Positions 51,132 to 59,475 of a DNA stretch of 64,000 nt are shown one piece after another. The DNA lies in NCBI GenBank assembly GCA_045654805.1, contig JAZOOD010000063.1:1-64000 (forward strand), given 5' to 3'. This stretch comes from CAZNKU01 sp045654805. Its GTDB lineage: Bacteria; Bacillota; Clostridia; Monoglobales; Firm-18. The translations under genes and the position numbers were made by a program. How positions within the stretch are numbered: position 1 is the stretch's first letter; each line of letters begins with the position of its first letter. The notes beneath the pieces were generated by a model that did not search any database, was not told the origin of the DNA, and saw only the letters and a program-made list of their open reading frames with translations.

Positions 51132-51704
51132 ATGAACGTATATGATTTTGATAAAACAATTTATGATGGGGACTGTACGGTGGATTTTTATTTTTACTGC
51201 CTTAAAAATTACCCCGTCATTTATAAAAAAATTCCCGAGGTTTTGTGGTACGGACTGCTTTTTAAAATGGGGATTGTGAAAAAGAAGGACTTTAAAAGCA
51301 GATTTTTTAAATTTGCTTTATTACTGCCTGACCTTAAAGGTGCAGTGGCAGATTTTTGGAGCGTAAATAAAAATAAGATTAAGAATTTCTATAAGGAAAC
51401 ACAAAGGGAGGACGATATTATAATTTCCGCATCCCCTGTGTTTATACTTGATGAAATCTGCAAAATTCAGGGCATAAACCACCTTTATGCTACAAATGTG
51501 GACTTGCAAACAGGCAAAATTATCGGCGAAAATTGCTACGGTGAAGAAAAAGTAAAGCGTTTTTACCAAGCAGGGTATGAAAAGGACAGTATTGACGAAT
51601 TTTATTCCGACTCCCTTTCCGATTCACCATTAGCAGATATTTCAAAAAAAGCCTTTATCGTTATTGGGGAAAAACTAATTCCGTGGAATGAATATAAAAA
51701 ATAA
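51132..51704 (+). CDS. HAD-IB family phosphatase
   Basis: A 190-residue haloacid dehalogenase-like protein. Motif I is DFDKTIYDGD (nucleophile Asp5, acid Asp7), motif II ISASPVF and motif IV DSLSDSPL. The cap lies between motifs I and II. Subfamily IB includes phosphoserine phosphatase-like enzymes; the substrate is unknown. Ends in a terminator that marks the left edge of the accessory insert. Confidence 0.9.
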   Translation: MNVYDFDKTIYDGDCTVDFYFYCLKNYPVIYKKIPEVLWYGLLFKMGIVKKKDFKSRFFKFALLLPDLKGAVADFWSVNKNKIKNFYKETQREDDIIISASPVFILDEICKIQGINHLYATNVDLQTGKIIGENCYGEEKVKRFYQAGYEKDSIDEFYSDSLSDSPLADISKKAFIVIGEKLIPWNEYKK

Positions 51705-51729
51705 AACTGCTCATTTGAGCAGTTTTTAT
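51705..51729 (+). terminator. Intrinsic terminator of the HAD gene
   Basis: Arms AACTGCTCA (51705-51713) and TGAGCAGTT (51716-51724) with a two-base spacer, followed by TTTATT. Confidence 0.85.
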
Positions 51730-51896
51730 TATATCGAAGCAAATATTTTATATCCGCTTATTTCTTTATAAGCTTTCAATGTTTCGATGAATTTTTCATA
51801 ATCTTCATCATCTTCAAATATAACTTGTTGATTAATCCCTCTCAACATTATATGATAAATTCCGCTTTCACTTTTCTGTCTTGGACTTCTTGGCAT
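51729..51896 (-). pseudogene. Truncated REP-associated tyrosine transposase (RAYT)
   Basis: A 55-codon frame on the minus strand starts with ATG behind GAGGTG and reads MPRSPRQKSESGIYHIMLRG and then INQQVIFEDD. This is the typical N-terminus of Y1/REP-associated transposases (PF01797 class). The frame stops soon after EISGYKIFA, where the intact family would continue to the HUH and catalytic Tyr motifs, so it is a remnant. It lies beside a cluster of short repeats resembling REP elements that such enzymes mobilise. Confidence 0.85.
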
Positions 51897-51943
51897 ACTT
51901 TTCACCTCAACAGAATTTTATCATATCATCATTGAGCGGTCAA

Positions 51944-52084
51944 GACAGTAGAACCGTCCCCCTGTCTTTTGAACCGTCCCCTTGTCTTTCGGTTCTCTTG
52001 TCTACCTATTTCAGGACAGTAGAACCGTCCCCTTGTCTTCTTTATCGATGCATTTACAGGACAGTAGGACCGTCCCCTTGTCTT
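51944..52084. repeat. Cluster of REP-like repeats
   Basis: Three near-complete copies of GACAGTAGAACCGTCCCC followed by TTGTCTT begin at 51944, 52016 and 52060. A half copy (GAACCGTCCCC-TTGTCTT) sits at 51971-51988 and a further TTCTCTTGTC remnant follows it. Copies are spaced by about 45-70 bases, too irregular for CRISPR. Each unit can fold (GACA with TGTC). They lie next to a RAYT fragment, as known for REP/RAYT systems. Confidence 0.8.
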
Positions 52085-52121
52085 GAAATCATTGGTTGTT
52101 GTTTTAAATTTTCAAATAATT

Positions 52122-52532
52122 CTATTCACTTGTACTATACCGATATGAATTACCACCAAGACGCTCCATAGACTTTATTCCATCCAGCACAGCATTCGAA
52201 CTATCATTTATAAAAACAATCCCTTGTTCATCATCCACAGTGCCACTTATAGCAAAATAGACTTTAGCTCCATCTTTGCGTATTACGGTGATTTTTTTGT
52301 TGATTTCATATTCTTCAAATGTTATTTGTCGTATTTCGACATTTTTATTGTCATATAAAACAATTTTACTTCCTTTTATCTTTGCCGTATGAAAATCAAC
52401 ATCTTTGATAACGGAATTTATTTTATAACAATATTCCTCCATTACGCTATAATTATTATTCTGGCAACCTGAAAATATAAACAATCCTGACATAACGAAG
52501 CATAAAATTGAATATTTAATTAATCTATTCAT
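52122..52532 (-). CDS. Small lipoprotein, candidate Rhs-toxin partner
   Basis: A 136-residue predicted lipoprotein with a signal peptide and lipobox (FSGC), then a soluble domain with no recognised motif. The gene directly follows an orphan Rhs C-terminal tip on the same strand, the position where immunity genes sit. The second ATG at 52532 has GGGGAGA at suitable spacing. Immunity function is only inferred from position; a lipid-anchored immunity would imply an extracytoplasmic target. Confidence 0.6.
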   Translation of the reverse strand: MNRLIKYSILCFVMSGLFIFSGCQNNNYSVMEEYCYKINSVIKDVDFHTAKIKGSKIVLYDNKNVEIRQITFEEYEINKKITVIRKDGAKVYFAISGTVDDEQGIVFINDSSNAVLDGIKSMERLGGNSYRYSTSE

Positions 52533-52549
52533 ACTCATTCTCCCCTATA

Positions 52550-53512
52550 TTAGTATTTTGTTCTGCCACCATATAAAGCATAATAAATCCACCATTGATT
52601 ATTTCTGTCATAATAATACTTTATTCCTGACCAACGAGCTTTTCTATCCCATTCTTCGTCCAATCTCGGTAATCCATCCATATTTGCTAATGGAGGAATA
52701 AGACTTCCCCCTTGAGCAAGAGCTCCACTTATATATCCAGATACATTTTGTGACTCTAAATAGTAAGCCCAAACATAATTCCCTGCTTCGTTTCTGTTAT
52801 ATAAAACTCCATTCGCAAGATATAATGTTTCCTTTTCCATTTGTAATTTAAAATCCAAATCACCACCAACAGATTCACTTAAAATGCGTTTAATACCTGT
52901 GGCCTTCTCATTCGCTTTATCAACTAATGAATCTAGTGTTTCATTTAAGAATTTAGTGTCAAATGAACTCCAATCGTACAACGTTACCGTCTCTTTACTA
53001 TTAGCTTGATAGCGACTACCTTCAATTTCAGCATAATAACGATCAGTGTTAAGAAATTCCCAAAATCCCCAATCGTTTTCAACATAATATTCGGTTTGAG
53101 ATGTATAGATATAATCTTTTAACCCACTTGGATCGATTCTGTTAATTGGATTATTGGAACAATACACATACCAATTCAATCCATCCCTTGCAGGGTCTTC
53201 TGTTATGAATCGCCCAATACTTGGATCATAGTACCTATTACGCAGGTAAATGAGTCCACTACACAAATCCTGATAATCCCCGCAGTATGCAAATGGATTT
53301 TCGTCTGTTCCTGTTTGGTTAATCAAATTGCCATAAGCGTCATATTCATAGCTTTGGTTAACTGTGCCTGTGGTTGAAGTAATTGAGCTTACATCTCCGT
53401 GCTGATTGGTGCGGAAGTAGTTTGTTACATCATCTGCATCCGTTCGGTAGATTATTCCCGTAAGTCCCCGTACATAATCATTCTGATTACCACCTGTAAA
53501 GACCCTGTTCAA
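52550..53512 (-). pseudogene. Headless Rhs-repeat protein tip with C-terminal toxin-like domain
   Basis: A 320-residue frame covers the end of an RHS/YD-repeat core (NQHGDVSSITSTTGTVNQSYEYDAYGN) and the RHS-associated core motif LIYLRNRYYDPSIGRFITEDP. After DPSGL lies a variable domain of about 190 residues ending in YYYDRNNQWWIYYALYGG. The large N-terminal Rhs part and any signal are missing. The nominal TTG start lies inside the 3' end of the upstream nucleotidyltransferase gene. The tail's GNYVWAYYLES and DEEWDRKARWSGIKYYYD resemble polymorphic toxin type 44 domains; this is tentative. It looks like a displaced Rhs tip with its downstream partner. Confidence 0.75.
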
Positions 53513-54329
53513 TAAGCTTAGTCAAGGCTTTTCTTACCATTGGGGTATCTTCCTTATATGTTACTCCGTACCATTTGTCGGGAGTGTCCAATACCTTGAT
53601 TTTTGCATTATTTTCCTTAATCATTTTTTCTATTACATCTGTTAGTATGTATTCACCCTTTAATGGGTCTTTTATATCTTTCAAAAAGCCGTGGAATGAA
53701 CTTTCCAAAGTTTCAAAAATATCGGGATTAAATCCCCACATATTCATTGAAACTGTAGAATCAAGGGGAATACCGCTGTTTTTATCAATTTCCTTACATT
53801 CCACAATATCTGTAAGGTAGCCGTTTTCAACCTTGCACACACCGCGGGAGACTGTGCCGTTTTCCGTAATTGTGTTGCCCAGCTTAAAGCCCGCCATACA
53901 CATGGATTTGTTTTGCGAAAGATATTGGTTTACAATCCTCAATGTATTTGGCCCGTAGTAGTCATCTGCATTTATAACCACAAAAGGGGTTTTAACAGCG
54001 TCCTTTGCACACAAAACTGCGTGTACCGTGCCATATGGCTTTGTACGTTCCTGAGGGATTTCAAACCAATCAGGCAATGAATCATAACCCTGAAAAACAT
54101 ATTCTGTATCAATTAGTTTTTCGATTCGTTTGCCGCATACATCGCGGAAGTCCTTTTCAATTTCCTTTTTGATTATAAATACAGCCTTTGAAAAACCGCT
54201 TTTTACAGCATCGTGTACGGAAAAATCAATTATAATTTCCCCATTAGGGCCCATAGGGGCAATTTGCTTTACTCCCCCGTATCTGCTGCCCATACCTGCT
54301 GCCATAACAACCAAAGTCGAGTTATTCAT
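53487..54329 (-). CDS. Nucleotidyltransferase-family protein
   Basis: A 280-residue sugar-nucleotidyltransferase-like protein (NTP_transferase fold). It has the N-terminal signature VVMAAGMGSRYGGVKQ, then VINADDYYGPNT with the metal-binding Asp pair and MNMWGFNPDIF. It could activate a sugar-1-phosphate, but the substrate is unknown. The ATG at 54329 has GGGAG nine bases upstream. The C-terminus ends ...EQGLYRW at the Rhs insertion junction. Homologues I recall end in ...YPEKLW, so a few native residues may have been replaced. Confidence 0.85.
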   Translation of the reverse strand: MNNSTLVVMAAGMGSRYGGVKQIAPMGPNGEIIIDFSVHDAVKSGFSKAVFIIKKEIEKDFRDVCGKRIEKLIDTEYVFQGYDSLPDWFEIPQERTKPYGTVHAVLCAKDAVKTPFVVINADDYYGPNTLRIVNQYLSQNKSMCMAGFKLGNTITENGTVSRGVCKVENGYLTDIVECKEIDKNSGIPLDSTVSMNMWGFNPDIFETLESSFHGFLKDIKDPLKGEYILTDVIEKMIKENNAKIKVLDTPDKWYGVTYKEDTPMVRKALTKLIEQGLYRW

Positions 54330-54427
54330 ATATAACATCTCCCATTATTTGTTAATTTTATTATACCTAAATGCACAAGTAAAATCAAGTGTAATATTAC
54401 AATTATGTTATATGTAAGATATTTCTA

Positions 54428-54457
54428 TTGTCAAATTATACGATATTTTGTTATAAT
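54428..54457 (+). promoter_or_regulatory. Sigma-A-type promoter of the SLH-GH18 gene
   Basis: TTGTCA (54428-54433), 18-base spacer, TATAAT (54452-54457), followed by AAGGAGGGG and the TTG start at 54491. Overlap with the longer open frame rules out its upstream start. Confidence 0.7.
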
Positions 54458-54490
54458 GTATGTATATTTGTAAAAAGGAGGGGTGCGTGG

Positions 54491-56203
54491 TTGAAAAAAG
54501 CAATTCTTAGTTTAGTACTTATTTTAATATTTTTAATACAAATTCCCGCCTTTGGTGTCAGTGCATCGAAAATGGGTGCTGATATGGAGGGCCATTGGGC
54601 AGAAGATTATGGCCGCAGGCTTATGAAACTTGGGATAATGAACGGTTATGAAGACGGAACGTTTAAGTTAACCGGAACTATTACAAGGGCAGAGTTTACC
54701 AAATTACTTGTAACTTTGCGTTACGGTAATTATCAGACATATACGGAAGAAATTTTTGAGGATGTTCCATCATCCGCGTGGTATTACAACTATGTTTGTA
54801 CTGCATATGCGGAAAAAATTCTGGAGGAGCAGGAGGGTGAAAAATTCAGACCATCCGATCTTATTACAAGGGAAGAAATGGTGGTTATGATTGTCAAATC
54901 CCTTGAACTTTCCGGCGGGCGCGCATCATTTGGTGATGTAAACAGCGGAAATGAGCATTATAAGGAAATTTGTGCCGCAGTAAACAGCGGTATTATAACG
55001 GGTTATGAGGACGGGACTTTCAAGCCCGACAACACGGCAACCCGTGGGGAAACTGCCGCTATGGTGTGCAGGATTTTAAACCATATAACGGACAAGGAAC
55101 TGGTTGGAGAACCAAATCCGGAAGTGGAGCTTGAGGAAGATGAATATCCTGAAGATGAACCTGTGGAAATACCGGATATAGAATATGTTCCCGGTGATGT
55201 TGATGACGAAATATCAGGCAAAATTAACCTTACCTGGCACCAGATATATAATACTGGGGTAACAAAGACAGGGAACCATATGGATGGGGTAAATGTAATT
55301 TCTCCAACGTGGTTTACACTTGTTGACAACACAGGGTTAACACCTTATTCATATGAATATGAATTTTACAGCGACCTTAACCTTTATATTGCAGACCTTG
55401 GCAACAAGGAATACATAAAGGATTGCAAAGAGGAAGGTTATAAGGTATGGGCGATGTTTAACACAGAGGGCAGCCCCGCTAAGGCAAGCAAGTTTTTAAA
55501 CAGCGCACCTGCAAGAGCAGCCTGTGTTAAAATGATGAAAGAGTTTATTTTGAAATATGACCTTGACGGCATAAATCTGGACTTTGAAAATATGTATCAG
55601 TCCGACCGTGACCTATATACAAAATTTGTGAAGGAAATGGCGGATATGTGCCACAGCGTAGGAGCAATATTAAGCGTTGACGTTACAAAGTACGAGCCTA
55701 CAAGCTCTACATACTCTATGTGCTACGACCGTACAGCTATTGCCAAGTATGCGGATTATGTAGCATTAATGGCTTATGACCAGAATGGAACCTGGAGCAA
55801 AGAGGCAGGTTCTGTGGCGGACCTCGAATGGACAGAAAAAGCAGTTATAAAAACACTTGAGGAAGTTCCTAATGAAAAATTGCTTTTAGGCATACCTTTT
55901 TATGCAAGAATATGGGAAACTGTTAACGGCAAGGTTGTAAAGACCTCCGCCGTGGGTATGACTACTGTTGCAAATAAGATTGCGGAAAATAACGCTACTG
56001 TTTATTATGATGAAAAAACGGGGCAAAATTATGCAGAATGGACCTCGGGCAACAGCGTTTTCAAGGTATGGATAGAGGATAAGACATCAATCAAGGCAAG
56101 ACTTGATTTAGTTGAGCAATATGACCTTGCGGGAGTTGCCTCCTGGAGTAAAACCTTTGAAACTCCGGATATATGGGAATTTATTGAGGAGAATTTGAGA
56201 TGA
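54491..56203 (+). CDS. SLH-domain glycoside hydrolase family 18 protein
   Basis: A 570-residue surface enzyme. A signal peptide is followed by three SLH repeats (about residues 32-200, e.g. GIMNGYEDGTFK and GIITGYEDGTFKPDNTATRGE). An acidic linker (about 210-240) leads to a GH18 barrel. The catalytic motif DGINLDFEN keeps the proton-donor Glu366, while the first Asp of the DxxDxDxE triplet region is replaced by Asn. Relatives hydrolyse N-acetylglucosamine bonds in peptidoglycan, including spore cortex. The start is TTG with AAGGAGGGG upstream. The next gene overlaps its stop (ATGA). Confidence 0.9.
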   Translation: MKKAILSLVLILIFLIQIPAFGVSASKMGADMEGHWAEDYGRRLMKLGIMNGYEDGTFKLTGTITRAEFTKLLVTLRYGNYQTYTEEIFEDVPSSAWYYNYVCTAYAEKILEEQEGEKFRPSDLITREEMVVMIVKSLELSGGRASFGDVNSGNEHYKEICAAVNSGIITGYEDGTFKPDNTATRGETAAMVCRILNHITDKELVGEPNPEVELEEDEYPEDEPVEIPDIEYVPGDVDDEISGKINLTWHQIYNTGVTKTGNHMDGVNVISPTWFTLVDNTGLTPYSYEYEFYSDLNLYIADLGNKEYIKDCKEEGYKVWAMFNTEGSPAKASKFLNSAPARAACVKMMKEFILKYDLDGINLDFENMYQSDRDLYTKFVKEMADMCHSVGAILSVDVTKYEPTSSTYSMCYDRTAIAKYADYVALMAYDQNGTWSKEAGSVADLEWTEKAVIKTLEEVPNEKLLLGIPFYARIWETVNGKVVKTSAVGMTTVANKIAENNATVYYDEKTGQNYAEWTSGNSVFKVWIEDKTSIKARLDLVEQYDLAGVASWSKTFETPDIWEFIEENLR

Positions 56204-56448
56204 ACGAAAAGTTAAAGGAAATACTTTTGGGTATCACATACGGCATTGTAACAATGCTGTTTATAATCGGACTTTTGCCATGGTCTTTGGTTTCCAGTAT
56301 TTTAGGATGTGTTATTGCGGTGCTTGCAATATGGCGTATAAGAAAAAGAATGAACGCAGAAGAAAGTGTTAAGCATTTTACAATAAGCTATATGGTAGTG
56401 GTTATAGTAATTATGTTGCTTATTAATTCACTATCAACCGGAGCATAA
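56200..56448 (+). CDS. Small two-helix membrane protein of unknown function
   Basis: An 82-residue protein with two or three hydrophobic segments separated by a basic loop (WRIRKRMNAEESVKHF). The ATG overlaps the stop of the SLH-GH18 gene, so the two are coupled. It converges on bofA with a 26-base overlap of coding ends. Family not recognised. Confidence 0.6.
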   Translation: MNEKLKEILLGITYGIVTMLFIIGLLPWSLVSSILGCVIAVLAIWRIRKRMNAEESVKHFTISYMVVVIVIMLLINSLSTGA

Positions 56449-56683
56449 GCAACATAATAAATCCCGGTATGCCCAATATACCTATAGTAAAAGCTGTAAG
56501 GGCATTTACACCTATGAAAAACCCGAATAGTTGGGATATGAAGTTAAATGCTACTATACATATTCCCCCTAATGCGGAATTGACAATTAATCTGAACAAT
56601 GCTCTTATGGGCTTTGAAAAAACAACTATTAGTATACAGCCTAAAATAATACCTATAATATAAATGAATAATGTACTATTCAT
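56423..56683 (-). CDS. bofA: BofA-family sigma-K processing inhibitor
   Basis: An 86-residue membrane protein with two or three hydrophobic segments. The C-terminal region FFIGVNALTAFTIGILGIPGFIMLLML is the signature of BofA (GVN..TaxxxGxLGxPGxxxL). BofA holds the SpoIVFB protease inactive in the forespore outer membrane until pro-sigma-K cleavage. In B. subtilis it lies after recR; here it is downstream of spoIIE and the small gene at 56729. Its SD is in a hairpin arm. Confidence 0.88.
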   Translation of the reverse strand: MNSTLFIYIIGIILGCILIVVFSKPIRALFRLIVNSALGGICIVAFNFISQLFGFFIGVNALTAFTIGILGIPGFIMLLMLRLIVN

Positions 56684-56690
56684 AAAAACA

Positions 56691-56719
56691 CCTCCGTATA
56701 TACCTAAGATATGCGGAGG
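56691..56719 (-). promoter_or_regulatory. Hairpin at the bofA ribosome binding site
   Basis: On the minus strand CCTCCGCATAT (56719-56709) can pair with ATATACGGAGG (56701-56691), with one C-A mismatch. The 3' arm holds the bofA SD (GGAGGTG) and is followed by TTTTT just before the ATG. It could be a terminator of the spoIIE operon, an SD-masking hairpin, or both. Confidence 0.5.
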
Positions 56720-56728
56720 TTGTACTAT

Positions 56729-56956
56729 TTATGCCTGGTGTTTTCCCCGACCGAAAAAGCCACGTTTTTTCTTTACGGGACGTGAAAGATACCTGTTGCT
56801 TTGGTTAACATACTGGTATATTATGTGATTTGCCTCATCCAGTACATTATAGTCTTCAATAGCCTTAATTTTGTCTTTTAAAATAAAGATTGCCTGTTGG
56901 ATATTACTGCTCTTTATATTATCTATTATGATGACTCTCTTGCTGTTGTCAAACAT
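56729..56956 (-). CDS. Small protein between spoIIE and bofA, unknown function
   Basis: A 75-residue basic protein with a helical middle part (SSNIQQAIFILKDKIKAIEDYN) and a basic C-terminus (KKKRGFFGRGKHQA). The first codon overlaps the end of spoIIE by 8 bases, and GGAGGGA precedes it. The length and position recall YaaL (DUF2508) beside B. subtilis bofA, but sequence similarity is not evident to me. Confidence 0.6.
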   Translation of the reverse strand: MFDNSKRVIIIDNIKSSNIQQAIFILKDKIKAIEDYNVLDEANHIIYQYVNQSNRYLSRPVKKKRGFFGRGKHQA

Positions 56957-59282
56957 ATAGTCCCTCCTCGTTTTTAGTTATTTTAAGTACAACTACGGTC
57001 ATATCGTCCTCTTGGTTTTTACGCCGTTCTGCTTCGTCGGTTAATAATTTTGCAATTATTTTGGGATTTTCTTCGTGCATATTTAAAATGTATTCTTCAA
57101 ACCAATTGTCCGTTGCATTATGAATGCCGTCGCTTATAAGGATAATTATGTCACCGTTTTTTGCCTGATATTCAATATTTTCTGCTATTGTGTTGTTAAT
57201 TATTCCTATTGGTAGCGTGTCTGAGGAAATTTTTTTAACGCAGTTATCAGTTTTTATGAATGTTGTGTTTGCTCCTGCTTTTATTAATTCAATATTTGCA
57301 GTAAACATATCTATTACTACGGCATCCAGTGTGGCAAAGGTTTCGGGATTTTTTAACATTAATGCGGAATTTATCATTTCAACAGAAATTTTTTTGTCAA
57401 AACCGGCGTTTAAAAACTGTTGCATAAGTTCTATTGCAGTAATGGATTGTTCTGCAGCTTTTTTACCGCACCCCATACCATCGCTTAATATTACGGCGTA
57501 TTTCCCGTTGGAAATTTTTCCGTGAACTACATTGTCTCCACATTTTTCTTCCCCTTTTTTTGGTATACTTATGTAACTGCATTCTACTGCAAATCTTTCG
57601 GATTCTCTTAACTTTATGGAGAACTTGTTTTTGTTACAAATATAATTTTCCACTCTCATATTTTTGTTCAGTGTTTCCGATGTTATTACTTCGATTTTTT
57701 TACACATTTCTGTAAAATCGTCTCTTTTATTTCTTACAACTAACGTTACGGATGCTGCATCTATGTGATCCTTTACTACTGTTATGTCACTGCATTTTAT
57801 ATCTGCCTGTTCCATGTTGTGCATTATACGGCTTTCTTCAAGCTTGTCAAAGGTTATGTCTTTATCAAGATTTTCTGAAAATTCATTCATTATTCCCGAC
57901 ATCCCCTTTAACTGTACAGACAGCATTTTCTGGCTTTGTTCAACACGTTCCTGCCATTGACTATTTACTTTATGCTTAAAATATATTCTGTTCATCTCAC
58001 TTGCAAAACTGTCATATTTTATGCATTTTTGCTTGAATTCCATTGGAATATTTTCATTACTTAAATGACCATTTTCGTTCAGTATAAAGACAGTTTTGTT
58101 GAGTATATCTCTTGTGTCAAAAGACTCTTTGTCCCAGCATATAAATTTAAGTCCGCAGGATTTACAAACCTTGCCCGCGGCAATATCATAAATTGTGCTT
58201 AAATCATTTATGTTTTCGGGTATATTACCTAAAATTCTTTGTGAAAGCTCCGCAAGAGATTCAAAAGATTTGGAGGTAACTTTTATTTTGGAGTTTACCA
58301 TATCCAGGTATTTTTTGAACTCCGTGTTTCGGGTTAAGCTTGCAGAAAAGCAGGCCTTTATCCTTAGGAGCATAGATTGGGGGACAAGGCAGAATAAACA
58401 TATGGATATTAAGGTTTCAAACTCGGAAAATACGGAGTCCGACCATCCTCCAAAATATGCGGAGAGTAATCGAGTAGACATTATAAATGCAAGTATTATC
58501 CCCGGTCTCTTATATCGGTTGGCTATTCCAGTAACCAATCCGCAAAACCCGAATATTCCCGCATATTCGTTGTATTCAAATGAATATAATGAAAATAATA
58601 TTCCGGCACCTATACCGCAAGTTGAAGAAAAAGCACATCCTCCTGCGTAAGCAATAATCATTATAAGTGTTCCGCATATAGCTTTGCCAATGGCTATATT
58701 ACCTATATTAATTCCGCAAAATCCACTTATTGAAACTACTGTCAGAGCACATATTCCTGCTATGTCATGAGATTTTATTTCCTCAAAAACATCCCCGTCA
58801 CATATAATATGAGCTGATGATTTTAGTATATACGGAAAAATAAAGCAAATGGCACATTCAAATCCCAGCAGCATCATATTGCTAAAAGTATTGCCAAGCT
58901 GTGCATAATATATTATGCCTGAAATTGCAAGGGCGGAAACAGATGCAACTGAAACCAGATGTTTACTTGATTTGGTCCATATTGTGGACACGGATATGTA
59001 TATTAGTCCGAACAAAACGTACGCCAACAGATACCTTAGCGCAGTATATGAATATTGTGTTGTCAGGGTACCTGTCAAGGCAGATAATACGGTAATAATT
59101 ATTTTTGTAGTTGTCTTATTTTCTGAGCGCATATATGAGCACAAATATGAAATGGCAAATGGGGATATAGCTCCCATTATAAAAACTCTACCTGTCATAA
59201 ATGATATAAGGTAATGTATTAAATATCTTTTATTAAACGCAAGTACTTTTTGAAATCTCTTTTTTGCAGTTGTAAATTCCAT
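56949..59282 (-). CDS. spoIIE: Stage II sporulation protein E (SpoIIE)
   Basis: A 777-residue protein. It has about ten N-terminal membrane segments (roughly 20-300), a central regulatory/FtsZ-interacting region, and a C-terminal PP2C phosphatase domain with KYAVILSDGMGCGKKAAEQS, TLDAVVIDMF and DIIILISDGIHN. SpoIIE dephosphorylates SpoIIAA to release sigma-F and acts at the polar septum. The ATG at 59282 with AAGGAG upstream is chosen over an upstream extension of 12 residues. It is divergent from yybS, and its promoter region contains a Spo0A-box-like site. Confidence 0.95.
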   Translation of the reverse strand: MEFTTAKKRFQKVLAFNKRYLIHYLISFMTGRVFIMGAISPFAISYLCSYMRSENKTTTKIIITVLSALTGTLTTQYSYTALRYLLAYVLFGLIYISVSTIWTKSSKHLVSVASVSALAISGIIYYAQLGNTFSNMMLLGFECAICFIFPYILKSSAHIICDGDVFEEIKSHDIAGICALTVVSISGFCGINIGNIAIGKAICGTLIMIIAYAGGCAFSSTCGIGAGILFSLYSFEYNEYAGIFGFCGLVTGIANRYKRPGIILAFIMSTRLLSAYFGGWSDSVFSEFETLISICLFCLVPQSMLLRIKACFSASLTRNTEFKKYLDMVNSKIKVTSKSFESLAELSQRILGNIPENINDLSTIYDIAAGKVCKSCGLKFICWDKESFDTRDILNKTVFILNENGHLSNENIPMEFKQKCIKYDSFASEMNRIYFKHKVNSQWQERVEQSQKMLSVQLKGMSGIMNEFSENLDKDITFDKLEESRIMHNMEQADIKCSDITVVKDHIDAASVTLVVRNKRDDFTEMCKKIEVITSETLNKNMRVENYICNKNKFSIKLRESERFAVECSYISIPKKGEEKCGDNVVHGKISNGKYAVILSDGMGCGKKAAEQSITAIELMQQFLNAGFDKKISVEMINSALMLKNPETFATLDAVVIDMFTANIELIKAGANTTFIKTDNCVKKISSDTLPIGIINNTIAENIEYQAKNGDIIILISDGIHNATDNWFEEYILNMHEENPKIIAKLLTDEAERRKNQEDDMTVVVLKITKNEEGLYV

Positions 59283-59323
59283 AAAATTTCTCCTTTGTGT
59301 AAAATCCATATGGTGCAAATTTA

Positions 59324-59357
59324 ATTATACTATTCATAAGGAATAATAAATGTCGCA
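59324..59357 (-). promoter_or_regulatory. Candidate Spo0A-activated promoter of spoIIE
   Basis: The minus strand carries TATAAT (59329-59324), and 21 bases upstream is TGCGACA (59357-59351), the complement of TGTCGCA. This is one base from the Spo0A box TGTCGAA. The spacing and the absence of a normal -35 resemble the B. subtilis spoIIE promoter, where Spo0A binds over the -35 region. Confidence 0.5.
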
Positions 59358-59419
59358 AAATGTAGCGTATTCATTAAAATTTTTTTGCAAAAAACCCCAA
59401 ATTTATGCACTTGTTTTGG

Positions 59420-59448
59420 TTGACTTATTTTGTTGCAAATGTTATAAT
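59420..59448 (+). promoter_or_regulatory. Sigma-A-type promoter of the yybS-gdpP-rplI-dnaB run
   Basis: TTGACT (59420-59425), 17-base spacer, TATAAT (59443-59448), 28 bases before the yybS ATG. Confidence 0.78.
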
Positions 59449-59475
59449 ATACATTAATATATTGGGGAGTTATGT

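Noticed and set aside
51944..52084. The repeat cluster as a CRISPR array
   Set aside because: Units differ in length and completeness, spacers vary widely, no cas genes are near, and a RAYT fragment adjoins; a REP-like cluster fits better.
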